From positions 62,001 to 126,000 of the forward strand of contig CAIOLW010000036.1 in NCBI GenBank assembly GCA_903859215.1: a stretch of DNA of 64,000 nt, read 5' to 3'. The notes under the pieces are model-generated. The model did not search any database. It was not told where the DNA came from and saw only the letters and a list, made by a program, of their open reading frames with translations. A program made the translations under genes and the position numbers. Of the stretch, positions 33,150 through 42,987 are shown piece by piece (position 1 is the first letter of the stretch; each line of letters starts with the position of its first letter). The stretch is from an uncultured bacterium (lineage in GTDB: Bacteria; Krumholzibacteriota; Krumholzibacteriia; LZORAL124-64-63).

Positions 33150-34379
33150 GTGCGGCCGTCGCGGGCGGCGGTCGCCCCGGGGGGAGCCAGCGTGGCCGCA
33201 TCATCCTTCATTGCCCGCACTGCGATCCTGGACCGCCTGCTGCGCCTGCGCGATCGCGACCGGCTTGCCCAGCCGCTGCTGCTGGTGGGCCCCGAGGGTT
33301 CGGGCAAGGAAGGCACCGCCCTGGAATTCGCCCGCCTGCTGAACTGCGCGGGACCGGGCGCCTGCAGCGATGACCAGCCCTGCGAGAGCTGCGTCAAGAC
33401 CGCCAGCTTCCAGCACCCGGACATCCGCTGGATCGGGCCGGCCCCGGCCGCCATCGACGAAGCCGATGTGCGCGCACTCCTGGACCGCAAGCTGGCCGAC
33501 CCGTTCGCGCGCTCCGCCGAGTCGGCCACCGCCCAGGTCAACATCGGCGATCCCGAGCACCCGGGCCCCCTGACGGTCCGCTCGCTCATCCGCTTCCTGC
33601 GCGTGCGCGCGTTCCAGGGCCCCTGGAAGGTGGCCGTGGTCGCCGATGCGCAGCGCATGAACACGGCGGCCGCCAACGCCTTCCTCAAGACCCTCGAGGA
33701 ACCGCCGGCCGACACCGTCATCATGCTGACGACCACCGGCACCGAGGGCATGCTGCCGACCATCCTGTCGCGCTGCCAGAAGGTGCGCTTCGAGCCGTGG
33801 CCCGCGGACGAGCTGGCCGGGCACCTGGCCCGCCTGGGCGGGGTCGACCCGGGGCAGGCCGGCTGGGCGGCGCGCCTGGCCCAGGGCAACGCGCGGCTCG
33901 CGCACGACCTGCTGCAACCGGAATCACGGGCGCTGGCCGAGTGGGCGGGCCTGATGTTCACCTGGATCGCCGAGGGCCGCCGCGGGCAGGCGGCGATCGC
34001 TGCCGACGAGCTGCACCGGGGCGCCTATTCGCACGCGGTGGAGGCGCCGCCGGCCCGGCGGGGGGCGGGCGCGGCCGGTGAACAGGGCGCGGCCGACCGA
34101 CGCGCGCGCGCCATCCGCTTGTGCGAACTGCTGAACCTCCACTACAGTGACGCCCTGGTGTGCCGCGAGGCGGGAGGCACCTGGCAGCCGCGGTTCCCGC
34201 AGGCCGCCGGTGTCGTGAGGCAGGTCGCGGCCGCGCGGCCCACCGGGGATCTCCTGGCCGACATGGCGCGCATCGACGCCGCCTGCGGCGAGATCGACCG
34301 CAACCTGAACATCGGCCTGGTGATGGCCGTTCTCTTCGAAGGGCTGTTGGCGCATGGCCGACCCGGAACGGCATCCTGA
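33150..34379 (+). CDS. holB: DNA polymerase III delta-prime subunit
   Basis: LLLVGPEGSGKEGTALEFARLLNC with Zn Cys4 (CAGPGACSDDQPCESC); NAFLKTLEEPPADTVIMLTTT. Confidence 0.88.
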   Translation: MRPSRAAVAPGGASVAASSFIARTAILDRLLRLRDRDRLAQPLLLVGPEGSGKEGTALEFARLLNCAGPGACSDDQPCESCVKTASFQHPDIRWIGPAPAAIDEADVRALLDRKLADPFARSAESATAQVNIGDPEHPGPLTVRSLIRFLRVRAFQGPWKVAVVADAQRMNTAAANAFLKTLEEPPADTVIMLTTTGTEGMLPTILSRCQKVRFEPWPADELAGHLARLGGVDPGQAGWAARLAQGNARLAHDLLQPESRALAEWAGLMFTWIAEGRRGQAAIAADELHRGAYSHAVEAPPARRGAGAAGEQGAADRRARAIRLCELLNLHYSDALVCREAGGTWQPRFPQAAGVVRQVAAARPTGDLLADMARIDAACGEIDRNLNIGLVMAVLFEGLLAHGRPGTAS

Positions 34380-35376
34380 ACCCGGCCCACCCGCGCGGCA
34401 AGGCCCGCGTCGGCGACCGCCCGTGAGCGCGGACGAAGCCCCGACACCGGCGGTCGATGCCACGCCTGTTGATGAGGCCACGCCTGTTGATGAGGCCACG
34501 CCTGCTGGTGGCGACGAGACCATTGTCGTGCTGCAGTTCAAGGGGCGCCGCAGGGCCTACTACCACAACCGGCGCGGCGTCGAGATCAGGGTCGGCGATC
34601 ACTGCCTGGTCGACGCGGACCGGGGCCGGGACCTCGGGCGCGTCACCTACATCGGGCCGGGCCGGGCCGAGTGGTGGGCCGTCGCCGAGCACCAGGGTGT
34701 GATCGGGCTCGCCGGCCAGAAGGACCTCGAGCGCCTGGCCGCCACCCGCGAGGAGGAGTCCTCGCTGTGGGACGTGTGCCGCGAGCGCATCGGGCGCCGC
34801 GGGCTGGACATGAACCTGGTGACCGTCGAGCGCCAGCACGACGGCCGCAAGATCACGTTCTACTTCACCGCCGAAGGGCGCGTCGACTTCCGCGACCTGG
34901 TCCGCGACCTTGCGGCGGCGTTCCGCACCCGCATCGAACTGCGGCAGATCGGGGTGCGCGACGAGACCCGCCTGCAGGGCGGCCTCGCGGTGTGTGGCCG
35001 CGAATTCTGCTGTTCCGGATTCCTCCACGAATTCGCGCCGGTCACTCTGAAGATGGCCAAGACGCAGCAGCTGCCGCTCAACCCGGCCAAGCTCTCCGGC
35101 CCCTGCGGCCGCCTGCGCTGCTGCCTGGCGTTCGAGGACGACCACTACCGCGAGGCCCGTCGTCGCCTGCCGCGCGTCGGCCACCTCGTGACGACGCCCG
35201 ACGGGCCGGCCACGGTGCGCCAGGTCGACCTCCTGTGCGAGACGGTCACCGTCGATGGTCGCGAGCCCGGCAGCCTGCTCAAGTGGCCGGTCGATCGCGT
35301 GCACTGGGACGAGCAGCTTCCCCCGGGCGAGCGGGGCGGCTGCGGGGGCGGCAATTGCCGCCGGGGTCCCGCGTGA
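34354..35376 (+). CDS. PSP1 domain protein (YaaT/RicT-like)
   Basis: VCGREFCCSGFLHEFAPVTLKMAKTQQLPLNPAKLSGPCGRLRCCLAFE. Confidence 0.92.
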   Translation: MADPERHPEPGPPARQGPRRRPPVSADEAPTPAVDATPVDEATPVDEATPAGGDETIVVLQFKGRRRAYYHNRRGVEIRVGDHCLVDADRGRDLGRVTYIGPGRAEWWAVAEHQGVIGLAGQKDLERLAATREEESSLWDVCRERIGRRGLDMNLVTVERQHDGRKITFYFTAEGRVDFRDLVRDLAAAFRTRIELRQIGVRDETRLQGGLAVCGREFCCSGFLHEFAPVTLKMAKTQQLPLNPAKLSGPCGRLRCCLAFEDDHYREARRRLPRVGHLVTTPDGPATVRQVDLLCETVTVDGREPGSLLKWPVDRVHWDEQLPPGERGGCGGGNCRRGPA

Positions 35377-36179
35377 TCGACAGCCATGTCCACCTGAACC
35401 GCCACGAATTCGGGGACGAGGCCGGGGAGGTCGTCGCGCGCGCGCGCGCCGCGGGCGTGACCGCGTTCCTGAACGTGGGCTACGACCTCCAGACGAGCCG
35501 CGCCTCGCTGGCGCTCGCCGAACAGTACGCCGACGTCTGGGCCACGGTGGGCATCCACCCGCACGACGCCCTCCTGTTGGCTGATGAGGAAGGCCGCCTG
35601 ACCGACGATGGCCGCCGCCGCCTCGAGGAACTGGAGGCGCTGAGCCGCCACCCGAAGGTGGTGGCCATCGGCGAGATCGGCCTCGACTTCTTCCGCGACC
35701 TGTCGCCGCGGCCGGCGCAGCACGCGGCGCTGGCGGCCCAGCTGGAACTCGCCGCGCGGCGCGACCTGCCGGTGGTCTTCCACGTCCGCGACGCCTGGGA
35801 GCCGATGCTCGCCTTCGTCGACCAGGTGGGCCTGCCGCCCCGGCGCGGCGTGCTGCACGCCTTCAGCGGTGACAACCGGGCGGTGGACTGGGCCCTCGAG
35901 CGCGGTTTCAGGCTGGGCATCGGGGGCGTGGTCACCTATCGTCAGTCCACGCTGCCGGGGATGGTGGCCCGCGCGGGCTGTGACCCGCTCCTGCTGGAAA
36001 CCGATGCGCCCTGGCTGCCGCCGGTGCCGCACAGGGGGCAGCGGAACGAGCCGGCCTGGCTGGGGCTCGTGCTTGACACCGTGGCCGGGATCTTGCAAAT
36101 GGAACCCGGCGAGGTCGAGCGGCGCACCGACGCGTCGTTCACCGCGCTGTTCCGTCCCGGGAAGGCCATCACGCCGTGA
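35373..36179 (+). CDS. TatD-family metal-dependent hydrolase
   Basis: VIDSHVHLNRHEFGD ... WATVGIHPHDA ... AIGEIGLDFFRD ... LLLETDAPWLPPVPHRGQRNEP. Confidence 0.93.
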   Translation: MIDSHVHLNRHEFGDEAGEVVARARAAGVTAFLNVGYDLQTSRASLALAEQYADVWATVGIHPHDALLLADEEGRLTDDGRRRLEELEALSRHPKVVAIGEIGLDFFRDLSPRPAQHAALAAQLELAARRDLPVVFHVRDAWEPMLAFVDQVGLPPRRGVLHAFSGDNRAVDWALERGFRLGIGGVVTYRQSTLPGMVARAGCDPLLLETDAPWLPPVPHRGQRNEPAWLGLVLDTVAGILQMEPGEVERRTDASFTALFRPGKAITP

Positions 36180-37012
36180 GTCGCAGCCAGCAGGAAGTGC
36201 TCCGGCAGTACGGCATCCGCCCGGTCAAGCGCCGCGGGCAGAACTTCCTGCTCGACGGCAACCTGGCCCGGGCGATCGCCGGCGATGCGCTCGCCCTGGG
36301 CGACGAGATCCTGGAACTGGGCGCCGGCGGCGGGGCGCTGACCGTGCACCTGCTGGCGGGCGCGCGCACCGTGGCCTGTGTCGAGGTGGACCGCGAGCTC
36401 TGCGCGTTGCTGCAGAACGAATTCGGCGACCGGCCCGGGTTCCGGGTCGTCGCCGGCGACCTGACGAAGCTGGACTGGGATGCGGCCCTGGCCGCGGCGG
36501 GGCAGCGGCCGGTGATCGCCGGCAACCTGCCCTACGTGCTGACGAGCCTGGTCCTGTTCCGGGCCGCGGAACTGCGGGCCCGCATCGCCGGCGCGGTCTT
36601 CATGATCCAGAAGGAAGTCGCCGAGCGGCTGACTTCCACGCCCGGCGGGCGCGACTACGGGGTATTGTCGATCCTGCTCGGCTCGGTGTTCGACATCCGC
36701 CTGGTGCGCACGGTGCCGGCCAGCGTGTTCTGGCCGCGGCCGCAGGTGCAGTCGGCGGTGGTCAGCCTGACCCCCGCGGGGGACATGGGCGACGACGAGT
36801 TCGCGTATTTCCGCGAGGTCGTGAAGAAGATTTTCGGGCAGCGCCGCAAGAAGCTGGTGTCCCAGCTGCGGACGCAGTTCACGCTGGAGCCGGCCGTGGC
36901 CGAGGCGCTGGCGCGCGAGGCGGGCCTCGATCCCGAGGCGCGCCCCGAACAGATCACCCCGGAAGGGTACCGGTCCCTGGCCCGGTTGCTGCGACGGAAG
37001 GACGTGGGTTGA
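36176..37012 (+). CDS. rsmA: 16S rRNA (adenine1518-N6/adenine1519-N6)-dimethyltransferase
   Basis: RPVKRRGQNFLLDGNLARAIA; LELGAGGGALTVHLL; VIAGNLPYVLTS. Confidence 0.95.
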   Translation: MSRSQQEVLRQYGIRPVKRRGQNFLLDGNLARAIAGDALALGDEILELGAGGGALTVHLLAGARTVACVEVDRELCALLQNEFGDRPGFRVVAGDLTKLDWDAALAAAGQRPVIAGNLPYVLTSLVLFRAAELRARIAGAVFMIQKEVAERLTSTPGGRDYGVLSILLGSVFDIRLVRTVPASVFWPRPQVQSAVVSLTPAGDMGDDEFAYFREVVKKIFGQRRKKLVSQLRTQFTLEPAVAEALAREAGLDPEARPEQITPEGYRSLARLLRRKDVG

Positions 37013-39087
37013 TGCGCGTGGCTGCGTCGAAGCGAAACAACCACTTCCTGTGCGGCCTGTGCCGCGTCAGCCCTTGGCGGCCGCTGGCAACGGGCTTGTT
37101 CCTGCTGCTGGCCCTGGCGCCGGTGGCGACGCGCGCGCAGGACGACTCGGAATCCGCGCCGGTCGACTCGACGGCGACGGGCCTCGGTGCGGCCCTCAGC
37201 CAGGCGGCTGCGAGCGGTTTTGCCGCCGACAACGGCGCATTCTTCCTCGGCATGACGCAGGAACCCAAGGCCGGCATCAAGGCCAATGTGCAGAAATACA
37301 CCTGGTTCGGCGAGTGGAACACGGTCGCCCAGCTTCATGCCGGCGCGCAGGCGCAGTCGCACCTCGAATGGTACTGGGACCAGTTCCGCAAGCAGGAGAA
37401 GAACGTCGAAAGCCGGAAGGGGACCCTCTCGTACGGCTTCGGCAAGCAACTGCCCCTGGTGACGACCATCGACGGCAACTGGAACTGGAGCGAGGACCGC
37501 ACGACCAACACGGCCGGTTATGCCAACCTGTACAAGATGGACAACAAGCTGGTGAACCTGTCGTCGTCACAGCAGAAGTTCCAGGGGCTCGGGCTGATGA
37601 ACTCGGTGAGGCTGGGCGCGAACTTCAACGACCAGGCGGGACTGAACCAGAACCAGCGCAGCGAATTCCGCGAGGGCACGGCGCAGGGCGGCGTGCAGAG
37701 CGGCTGGGCCCTGGCGCCGGGCCTTATCCTGGCCGGGCGCCTGGCGGGCACGGCAACCGGGGGCACGCGCCTGCTGGCCGCGTTGTCCAGCCCGTCTTCG
37801 GCGCACGGGGACAGCATCGGCGTGGGGGTCTACTTCAACCGCGGCATCGGTACGGGCCACGTGGCGATGACGCGCAGCAGTTTCGCGAAGAAGTACCTCG
37901 AGTTCCGGCGCAACGCGAACGGCCTTGTCGATACCGTGGGCATCGACGAGCCCGACAAGGTCCTCACCGAGCTCGAGACGCACGATGCGTTGACCTTTGA
38001 CGTTGCCCACAAGTTCAAGCTCGGGCGCTTCGGCGGCGAGATCAAGGGCGGCCACACCACGGACGACCTGGCCTATGCGACGGGACTTGCCGGCCTGAAG
38101 CAGCGCGCCCAGGACAGCGCCGACATGACGCTGACCTACAACGCCGGGCGCGATTCGCTCGTGGCGTTCGGCACCGTCGGCGAGAGCTGGGACGACCAGC
38201 GCATCAAGGCCGCGACCAGCAGTCGTGGCCGCCAGCTCGTCCGCAGGCGCGAGTTCCAGTTCAACTGGTACCGTCGGCTGTTCAAGGCGACCCGCCTGAA
38301 CCTGCAGTACCACGAGGACCTGACGCAGGACGTGGCCGAGAACCGCTTCAACGAGAACGACAAGGATCGCCTGCAGGCCGATTTCGCGGGCAAGCTCGAA
38401 CGCGCGTGGGCCGGACGGTTCCGCACGAGCATGGTCTTCAGCTACCGCCAGACGCGGGACATCTCGATCCGCGGCAGCAGTTCGTCCAACAACAACATCA
38501 AGGAATCCTACGAACTCGTGCCGGGGTTCAGCTGGAACCTGGCGCCGTGGATCACGATCGACCAGAACTACCGCGTCTACATCCAGTACACCGACTACCT
38601 GTACTCGTACTTGCCGTCGGTCACGCGCAAGGACGACTACAACAAGCGCGGCGACCTCGTGACGAAGGTCATGCTGGTGCCCAACGAGCGCCTGCGGGTC
38701 ACCGTCCGCCACGATTCAAACCGGCGCTTCAACGCCACGAAGTCGGTCGAGGACGCCGCCGGGAGCGCTTTCTACAACCGCGACCTCGAGCAGGACATCT
38801 CGAAGATCCGCCTCGACCTGGCCTACACCGTGACGCCGGGCGTCTCGCTCGAGTGCGGCACGTACCGGACGCGGGATGACAAGACCTCGCTCGGTCGCAC
38901 CACGACCAAGACGCGCACCGATTCGGGCGAGATCGTCGTGGGCACGCGCGTCGACAGGACCTGGGGCGCCCAGCGGGACTTCGAGGTCTCGGCCATGGTC
39001 AAGAAGATCAGCGCCTACGGACCGAGCGTCACCGCCAGCAGCGCGGACTTCTGGGAGGCCGATGTATGGCTCAAGTGGCTGTTCTGA
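37012..39087 (+). CDS. Predicted outer-membrane beta-barrel protein
   Basis: Signal peptide; alternating polar/aromatic strands; C-terminus ADVWLKWLF ends in Phe. Confidence 0.6.
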   Translation: MRVAASKRNNHFLCGLCRVSPWRPLATGLFLLLALAPVATRAQDDSESAPVDSTATGLGAALSQAAASGFAADNGAFFLGMTQEPKAGIKANVQKYTWFGEWNTVAQLHAGAQAQSHLEWYWDQFRKQEKNVESRKGTLSYGFGKQLPLVTTIDGNWNWSEDRTTNTAGYANLYKMDNKLVNLSSSQQKFQGLGLMNSVRLGANFNDQAGLNQNQRSEFREGTAQGGVQSGWALAPGLILAGRLAGTATGGTRLLAALSSPSSAHGDSIGVGVYFNRGIGTGHVAMTRSSFAKKYLEFRRNANGLVDTVGIDEPDKVLTELETHDALTFDVAHKFKLGRFGGEIKGGHTTDDLAYATGLAGLKQRAQDSADMTLTYNAGRDSLVAFGTVGESWDDQRIKAATSSRGRQLVRRREFQFNWYRRLFKATRLNLQYHEDLTQDVAENRFNENDKDRLQADFAGKLERAWAGRFRTSMVFSYRQTRDISIRGSSSSNNNIKESYELVPGFSWNLAPWITIDQNYRVYIQYTDYLYSYLPSVTRKDDYNKRGDLVTKVMLVPNERLRVTVRHDSNRRFNATKSVEDAAGSAFYNRDLEQDISKIRLDLAYTVTPGVSLECGTYRTRDDKTSLGRTTTKTRTDSGEIVVGTRVDRTWGAQRDFEVSAMVKKISAYGPSVTASSADFWEADVWLKWLF

Positions 39088-39692
39088 GCCGGGTGCGCCT
39101 TGCGGCGCAGGTGGCGGCGGCGCTACTGGCGTGCGCTGTGGTGGGCGGCTGCCTGCTGACTCCGCGCGAGGCCGAGCCCCCCGAGACCGGGAACATCGTG
39201 CGCTATCTCGAGCAGATCGCGCCGGTCAACACATGGGACAACCTCGAGACGTCCGCCAACGCGACGCACGCGCCGGGGTGGGAGGCTGCCATCAGTTCCA
39301 TGTCGTTCCTCTACGAACCGGATTCGGCGGCGGACAACCAGTTTCCCGGCGTCTTCGCCACGTGGAACCGCGACAAGGAACTGGCGTTCATCAATGCTCT
39401 CTACAACTCGAAGGTCACCATCGTGGCCCAGATGCGGAACCCGGAGTTCGTCGTGCCGCCGTCCTCGGGCAGCGAGTCGCTTTGGGAAAACGTCATTTAT
39501 GACGTGATCGTCACCAGCAAGGTCGATGCGTCGCGTGTGCGCTACCGGGGCCTGGCCGATATCAAGTTTACTCTGGAAGGAAACTTTTGGTATATTAGTG
39601 AGTGGCGTGACCGGCAGGGGGAAAGCGATCCTGACTCGGGCCAGTTGCTGTCAACGTTGGGGGTGCTGCGGGGAAGTTTTGCTAGCAAATAA
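39066..39692 (+). CDS. Predicted lipoprotein of unknown function
   Basis: Lipobox-like AVVGGC; small alpha+beta domain; overlaps the barrel gene by 22 bp. Confidence 0.6.
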   Translation: MAQVAVLSRVRLAAQVAAALLACAVVGGCLLTPREAEPPETGNIVRYLEQIAPVNTWDNLETSANATHAPGWEAAISSMSFLYEPDSAADNQFPGVFATWNRDKELAFINALYNSKVTIVAQMRNPEFVVPPSSGSESLWENVIYDVIVTSKVDASRVRYRGLADIKFTLEGNFWYISEWRDRQGESDPDSGQLLSTLGVLRGSFASK

Positions 39693-39798
39693 TCGTTCTA
39701 TATGGTAAAATCGGGGGATGGACCCCGTAGGTGAACGACGGCTTCCTTATCCATCGATCCCTGTCACCCCGGGGAGCCCTGGCCACGCGGAGGACAAC

Positions 39799-40425
39799 AT
39801 GTTGAGAGTAAATAGGTTGGGCCTTGTGGCGCTGGTTCTGTTGCTCGCGGCGGCGGGTGGCTGCATCTTTTCGCCCCCCGACGTCCCGCCGTGCACGGAC
39901 TGCAATCCGACCCAGAAACTGCAGTTCCCTGATTCCGAAGACAAGCTGATGGCGAATTTCCAGTACATCTACGAGACGATGGACTATCAGGAATTTCGCA
40001 AGATGCTGGGCCATAACTACATCACGGTCCTGCAGCAGAGCACGCGCAATACGTTTCCTGACGTTGGCGAGACCTTCGACCTCGAGGAAGAACTGCGCAT
40101 CCACGAGCGCATGTTCTCCAAGCAGGATGTGTACGACCCGAACAACGTGGCGGTACCCGGCGTGCAGACGATCCAGTTCAACACCTTCCAGCGCGTGGGT
40201 GTGTGGTTGACTTCGCCGGCGAACGACAGGATCCCGAATGCGCGCAGTGCGCTGTATTCGGTGCAGTTCCTGTTCGATCGCGGGGCGACCTATTCGATTC
40301 TGAAGGTCACCGGCAACATCCAATTCTATGTGACGTCGCGGGACTCGACGGTCGGCGGCGTGACCAAGCCGTACTTCCAGATGGTCGGTCAGATCGACCT
40401 GACGGATGATCCCCCGGCGAAGTAG
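39799..40425 (+). CDS. Predicted lipoprotein of unknown function
   Basis: MLRVNRLGLVALVLLLAAAGGCIFSPPDVPPCTDC, lipobox AAGGC. Confidence 0.6.
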   Translation: MLRVNRLGLVALVLLLAAAGGCIFSPPDVPPCTDCNPTQKLQFPDSEDKLMANFQYIYETMDYQEFRKMLGHNYITVLQQSTRNTFPDVGETFDLEEELRIHERMFSKQDVYDPNNVAVPGVQTIQFNTFQRVGVWLTSPANDRIPNARSALYSVQFLFDRGATYSILKVTGNIQFYVTSRDSTVGGVTKPYFQMVGQIDLTDDPPAK

Positions 40426-40472
40426 CGCCCCCCGGGCGCCGGTCCGGACCGGTCATCGGTGAGCTTTCCCGG

Positions 40473-40496
40473 GCCCGGCGGTCACCACCGCCGGGC
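40473..40496 (+). terminator. Probable intrinsic terminator (weak T tract)
   Basis: GCCCGGCGGT-CACC-ACCGCCGGGC (perfect 10-bp stem) followed by TCTTCGTT. Confidence 0.55.
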
Positions 40497-40652
40497 TCTT
40501 CGTTCGAGTCGGGGCCGGCGGGCCTTGTCCTGGCCACGACGGGGCGCGAAGGCCCAGTCTGTTGCCCCGGGATGGCGCGTGCTGGCCACCTGGGCTCCCG
40601 TGGCTTAGAATGCCGCGTACCACCGCCGTGACCGTCCCGCCCGGAGAGCGCC

Positions 40653-41690
40653 GTGAATCCCAGTGCCCGCCACCGACCCGCCCGCTGCGCCCGCTTCGTG
40701 CGCCGTGTGGCGGCTGTGTGCCTGGTCCTGGGGTGGGTCGTCAACCTGGCGGGCTGCGGCGGTGACGACCGCGGCCCGAAGGGAACCCCAGATGGTCGCG
40801 CGCGCAACGCATCCGGCGGCGCGGCGTCGACTGCGGCCGGCGGCGACTCGGGCCCCGGAGGCGATCGTGTGCCGCCGCCGGCATTCGATGCCGCAGCGGG
40901 TCCGTTGGTCGCGATCATCGTCGACGACTGGGGCCAGGCGCTGAACGGCCCGCAGGTCGTGATCCTGGCGCTGCCGCAACCGCTGACGTTTGCCGTGCTG
41001 CCCTGCCTGCCGCGGTCGGGCGAGATCGCGGCGCTGGCGACGGCGCTCGACCTGCCGGCGGGAACGGGCCCCGGCGAAGATATTGCGACGACCTCGCTCG
41101 TCCCGCCGTACCCGGCCACGGCGCGGCGGGAGATCTTCCTGCACCTTCCCATGCAGCCGCTGGACTACCCCGAGAGCGATCCGGGTCAGCCGGTGCTTGT
41201 GCCCGGCATGGAGGCCGCCGAGGTCGAGCGACGCCTGGCCCTGGCCCTGGCGTCCGTGCCCGGCGCCCGCGGCGTGAACAACCACATGGGGAGCGCCGCC
41301 ACGGCCGACTCGACGCTGATGTCAGTCCTCATGCGCGGCCTGGCCCGTCGTCACCTGCGGTTCGTGGACAGCCTGACGTCGCCGGCCTCCGTCGCCTTTT
41401 TCGAGGCGTGCCGCGCCGGCGTGCCGGCCCTCCGCAATCGCATCTTCCTGGACGCCGACCGCTGGAGCGAAGAAGCGATCACGGCGAACCTGGCCACACT
41501 GGTGGCCGCCGCCCGGGCCCAGGGCGGCGCCGTCGGCATTGCGCATCCGTACGTCGCGACGGCCGAGGTGCTGGCCCGCGAGCTGCCGCGCTACGAGGCG
41601 GAAGGCGTCCGTTTCGTCACGGTGTCGGAGCTGATGGCGCACCAGAAAGCCACCGCCGCCGGGGCGAAGGAGGTGGCGAATGGCCGCTGA
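40653..41690 (+). CDS. Divergent polysaccharide deacetylase (YibQ-like)
   Basis: VAIIVDDWGQALNG ... LTFAVLPCLPRSGEIA ... EIFLHLPMQPLDYPESDPG ... GVNNHMGSAATAD. Confidence 0.88.
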   Translation: MNPSARHRPARCARFVRRVAAVCLVLGWVVNLAGCGGDDRGPKGTPDGRARNASGGAASTAAGGDSGPGGDRVPPPAFDAAAGPLVAIIVDDWGQALNGPQVVILALPQPLTFAVLPCLPRSGEIAALATALDLPAGTGPGEDIATTSLVPPYPATARREIFLHLPMQPLDYPESDPGQPVLVPGMEAAEVERRLALALASVPGARGVNNHMGSAATADSTLMSVLMRGLARRHLRFVDSLTSPASVAFFEACRAGVPALRNRIFLDADRWSEEAITANLATLVAAARAQGGAVGIAHPYVATAEVLARELPRYEAEGVRFVTVSELMAHQKATAAGAKEVANGR

Positions 41691-42780
41691 GGTCTTCCTG
41701 TGGCGCCTGCCGTCGCAAGGCGGCGCGGACCTTGCGCCGGCCGACCCGCGTCCCGGCTTGCGGCGCCTGCTCCAGGCCACCGGTCCGCATCCGCGCGGCG
41801 CGGGCGGCGGGCCGTGGGTGGTCAAGGTGCACGTGGGGCCGCCCGGCCGCCCGGCGGGCATTGCCCCGGCCTGGGCGCTGGAGGCTGCCACGTCGCTCGT
41901 GGGCGCGCGCGGCGGCGCTGTGACCACCGACACGCTTTCGGTCAGCACGCGCGGGCTCGAGACCACCCAGGCCCTCGAGGCCACGGCCCGGGCCAAGGGT
42001 TTCGGCGCCCTGCCGGACCTGCCGTTCGTCGTTGCGGACGACCCGGGCGGGCCGCCCGCGCTGCCGGTCCCGGGCCAGCCCGGCCGGCGCCTGGCCGGCC
42101 ACGCGCTGGCCGGTATCCTGCGCGGGGCGGGGGGGCTGTGCGTGCTGAACCCGGTGCGGGCGCACCCGCACCTGGGCGCTGTCGGTGCGGTGGCGACGCT
42201 GGGCCTGGACCTGGCCGACCGGCTGGCGAAGCTGTCCCTGCACCAGGGGATCCGCCCGCAGGTGGACACACCCCTGTGCGCGGGCTGCGGCAGCTGCCTG
42301 GACGTGTGCCTGTACGACGCGATCGTGATCCGGGCCGGCCGTGCCACCATCGACCACAACCTGTGCACGGGCTGCGGGGAGTGCATGGGGGTGTGTTTCA
42401 TGGCGGGGATCGCTCCCGAGGAAGCCGGCGGCCTGCAGGCGTTCCAGGAGGCGGTCGCTGAGGCCGCTGCCGGTTCCGCGCCCGCCTTGCCTGTCGGCGC
42501 TGCGGGCCAATCTGGCGCCATCTATGTGAATTTCCTTGTTCAATTGAGCGGGCCGGTCACCGCCTCGAAGACCCGCCGGCGTCTGCCGATCGCCGGCATC
42601 GGTTTGGTCGCCTCGCGGGACCCCGTGGCCCTCGACGCCGCGACATTCGAACTGCTGGGAAACCGCCTGTCGGCGCCCCTGGCGGAGTGGACGGGGTACG
42701 CGCAGGATCCGGGGCCCCTTCTGGCCCGGGCCGAGGCCCTGGGATTGGGGTCCCGGGCCCATCGATTACGGGAAGTCTGA
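41680..42780 (+). CDS. DUF362/4Fe-4S ferredoxin-like protein
   Basis: Two 4Fe-4S motifs CAGCGSCLDVC and CTGCGECMGVC; KVHVGPPGRP and RDPVALDAATFELLG as in DUF362 proteins. Confidence 0.85.
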   Translation: MAAEVFLWRLPSQGGADLAPADPRPGLRRLLQATGPHPRGAGGGPWVVKVHVGPPGRPAGIAPAWALEAATSLVGARGGAVTTDTLSVSTRGLETTQALEATARAKGFGALPDLPFVVADDPGGPPALPVPGQPGRRLAGHALAGILRGAGGLCVLNPVRAHPHLGAVGAVATLGLDLADRLAKLSLHQGIRPQVDTPLCAGCGSCLDVCLYDAIVIRAGRATIDHNLCTGCGECMGVCFMAGIAPEEAGGLQAFQEAVAEAAAGSAPALPVGAAGQSGAIYVNFLVQLSGPVTASKTRRRLPIAGIGLVASRDPVALDAATFELLGNRLSAPLAEWTGYAQDPGPLLARAEALGLGSRAHRLREV

Positions 42781-42897
42781 GCCAGACCTGAATTTCTGGA
42801 TTACGCCCGGCCGTTGTGCTATCATGTTCACCGCCATTTAAGGCGCGAGGCCGGGTTCCGCGACCCCACCGGGAGCGCGGGCGACACGCCGGCAGGC

Positions 42898-42987
42898 ATG
42901 CCGATGCGTGCGATCAACGGCGTGCTTTTTTTTGTCGTGCTTCTCTTTGTTCTTGCTTCTCTTTGTCGTGACCACGGTTGGGCTTGA
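42898..42987 (+). CDS. Putative 29-aa (27-aa from second ATG) hydrophobic small ORF upstream of secD
   Basis: ATG..TGA reads MPMRAINGVLFFVVLLFVLASLCRDHGWA*; AGG lies about 7 nt upstream of the second ATG (42904); stop is 18 nt before the secD ATG. Below the ORF-track length cutoff. Confidence 0.4.
   Translation: MPMRAINGVLFFVVLLFVLASLCRDHGWA

Noticed and set aside
40500-40560. TTCGTTCGAGTCGGGGCC suggested a tRNA T-loop
   Set aside because: No acceptor, D or anticodon stems could be assembled around it; it follows a terminator-like hairpin.
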